From NCBI GenBank assembly GCA_001438605.1, contig LIDE01000024.1, positions 1-55,240 on the forward strand: 55,240 nucleotides of DNA, read 5' to 3'. Origin of the DNA: SAR92 bacterium BACL16 MAG-120619-bin48 (lineage in GTDB: Bacteria > Pseudomonadota > Gammaproteobacteria > Pseudomonadales > Porticoccaceae). Below are positions 54,743-55,240 of this stretch, piece by piece (positions within the stretch are counted from its first letter, which is position 1; every line of letters begins with the position of its first letter). The translations under genes were made by a program, and so were the position numbers. Under the pieces are notes generated by a model. The model made no database searches, had not been told where the DNA came from, and saw only the letters and a list, made by a program, of their open reading frames with translations.

Positions 54743-55163
54743 TTAGTGCGGTGTGAGTAGGGGTGGTTTGTTGGCTTTTTTACGCAGCCAATTGAGACTG
54801 TCCAATACAGCGGGCGTGGTGACAATTTTGCGTTCAAGGCGAAATTTGCCCGGGTAATCAACCAGGAGCAGTCCGGTGACTAGAGTCAGAATGCCTTGGC
54901 CCGGCAAAAAGAGCATCAAGATACCCGCCAATATAAGGCCGTAGCCAATGACATTTTTGCCGACAAGCGCCAGTGCCCGAATGATGGGGTGCTGGTACTT
55001 CCACTCTGTGGGTTGACGTCGCTCGGTCACGAAGTAATCCTCCGGAATTTTCGCGACCAGCCAAGGCAGCGACAGCAGACTGAGCACAAACACGACAAAG
55101 GAGATCAAACCTGCCCAAAAAAGCAGGTGTTGGTGACTCTCAAGCCATGTAAATAGTGTGGTC
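54743..55163 (-). CDS. PGPGW-type small transmembrane protein
   Basis: Membrane protein of about 140 aa; coding starts with GTG whose first base is 55165. It has two N-terminal helices (LLFWAGLISFVVFVLSLLSLPWLV, one long or paired segment) and a second region VIGYGLILAGILMLFLPGQGILTLVTGLLLVDYPGK. The LPGQG element corresponds to the PGPGW motif of PF09656, with Gln-Gly replacing the second Pro-Gly spacing. The C-terminus is basic (RKKANKPPLLTPH) and cytoplasmic. Function of the family is unknown. The start overlaps the stop of the upstream gene (GTGA), so they form a coupled pair. Confidence 0.75.
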
Positions 55164-55240
55164 ACGGCGTGGTGGGAATGGTGTAGGGCAGGGGAAGATG
55201 AACAACGCTGACGGCAGACTGTTCACCAATTTGCATCTCT
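55162..55240 (-). CDS. C-terminal end of an upstream gene, cut by the window edge
   Basis: An open frame enters from the right edge and ends with TGA at 55162-55164, overlapping the next start as GTGA. The visible 25 residues end in VVHLPLPYTIPTTP. Too short for a family call; an ATG lies within it, so it could even be a very short ORF, but an overlapping stop/start favours a genuine gene end. Confidence 0.5.
   Translation of the reverse strand, partial: EMQIGEQSAVSVVHLPLPYTIPTTP

Overview
The window looks like chromosomal core DNA of a marine-type gammaproteobacterium related to the Pseudomonadales/Cellvibrionales (possibly the SAR92/Spongiibacteraceae side; this placement is inference from gene content and order, not from a search). 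The backbone argJ-mutT-yacG-coaE-pilD-pilC-pilB-pilA-nadC-DUF1631-ampD-ampE resembles the Pseudomonas arrangement, as does dsbC-hom-thrC. No rRNA, tRNA, CRISPR array, prophage or insertion sequence was recognised.

Layout. 1-2370: end of argJ, mutT, and the opposing coaE-yacG pair. 2414-7242: type IV pilus genes pilB-pilC-pilD (minus) and, divergently, the major pilin pilA (plus) behind a near-perfect sigma-54 promoter. 7313-13554: nadC, a DUF1631-like gene broken by a frameshift at a 7-bp tandem repeat, and a peptidoglycan-recycling cluster ampD-ampE facing ampG. 13583-17581: alkyltransferase-like DNA-repair protein, fxsA, heat-shock operon groES-groEL, and a stand-alone urate-oxidase-N-like membrane protein. 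17806-23863: a coiled-coil membrane protein, class I fumarase, an OmpA-family protein, exonuclease I, aspartate carbamoyltransferase. 23970-31063: acyltransferase, DinG-family helicase, YqcC, DeaD RNA helicase, OsmC, histidine-phosphatase-like protein. 31263-37130: SDR, pdxH, then on the minus strand greB/SUI1/quinone reductase, EamA and LysE exporters and a SIMPL protein. 37287-39592: voltage-gated-type K+ channel and cardiolipin synthase. 39721-41002: an AT-richer two-gene insert encoding a lipoprotein and a secreted protein that look like diverged paralogues of each other. 41166-43036: comM and ubiK. 43243-46192: a nitrogen-control cluster (sigma-54 promoter, TorF-like outer-membrane protein, PII, amtB, second PII). 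46259-49836: dsbC-hom-thrC. 49933-55240: cytochrome c, heme A synthase, MATE exporter, ung, MFS transporter, a small membrane protein and the tail of one more gene.

Functionally most of the window is housekeeping: amino-acid, cofactor and nucleotide synthesis, protein folding, nucleic-acid repair and processing, pilus assembly, wall recycling and nitrogen sensing. I see no convincing new multi-gene system. The places most worth checking are the (GGCCCGC)x3 frameshift in the DUF1631-like gene, the orphan paralogous pair at 39721-41002, the DPxLF repeat tail on the gyrase inhibitor YacG, and the sigma-54 control regions.
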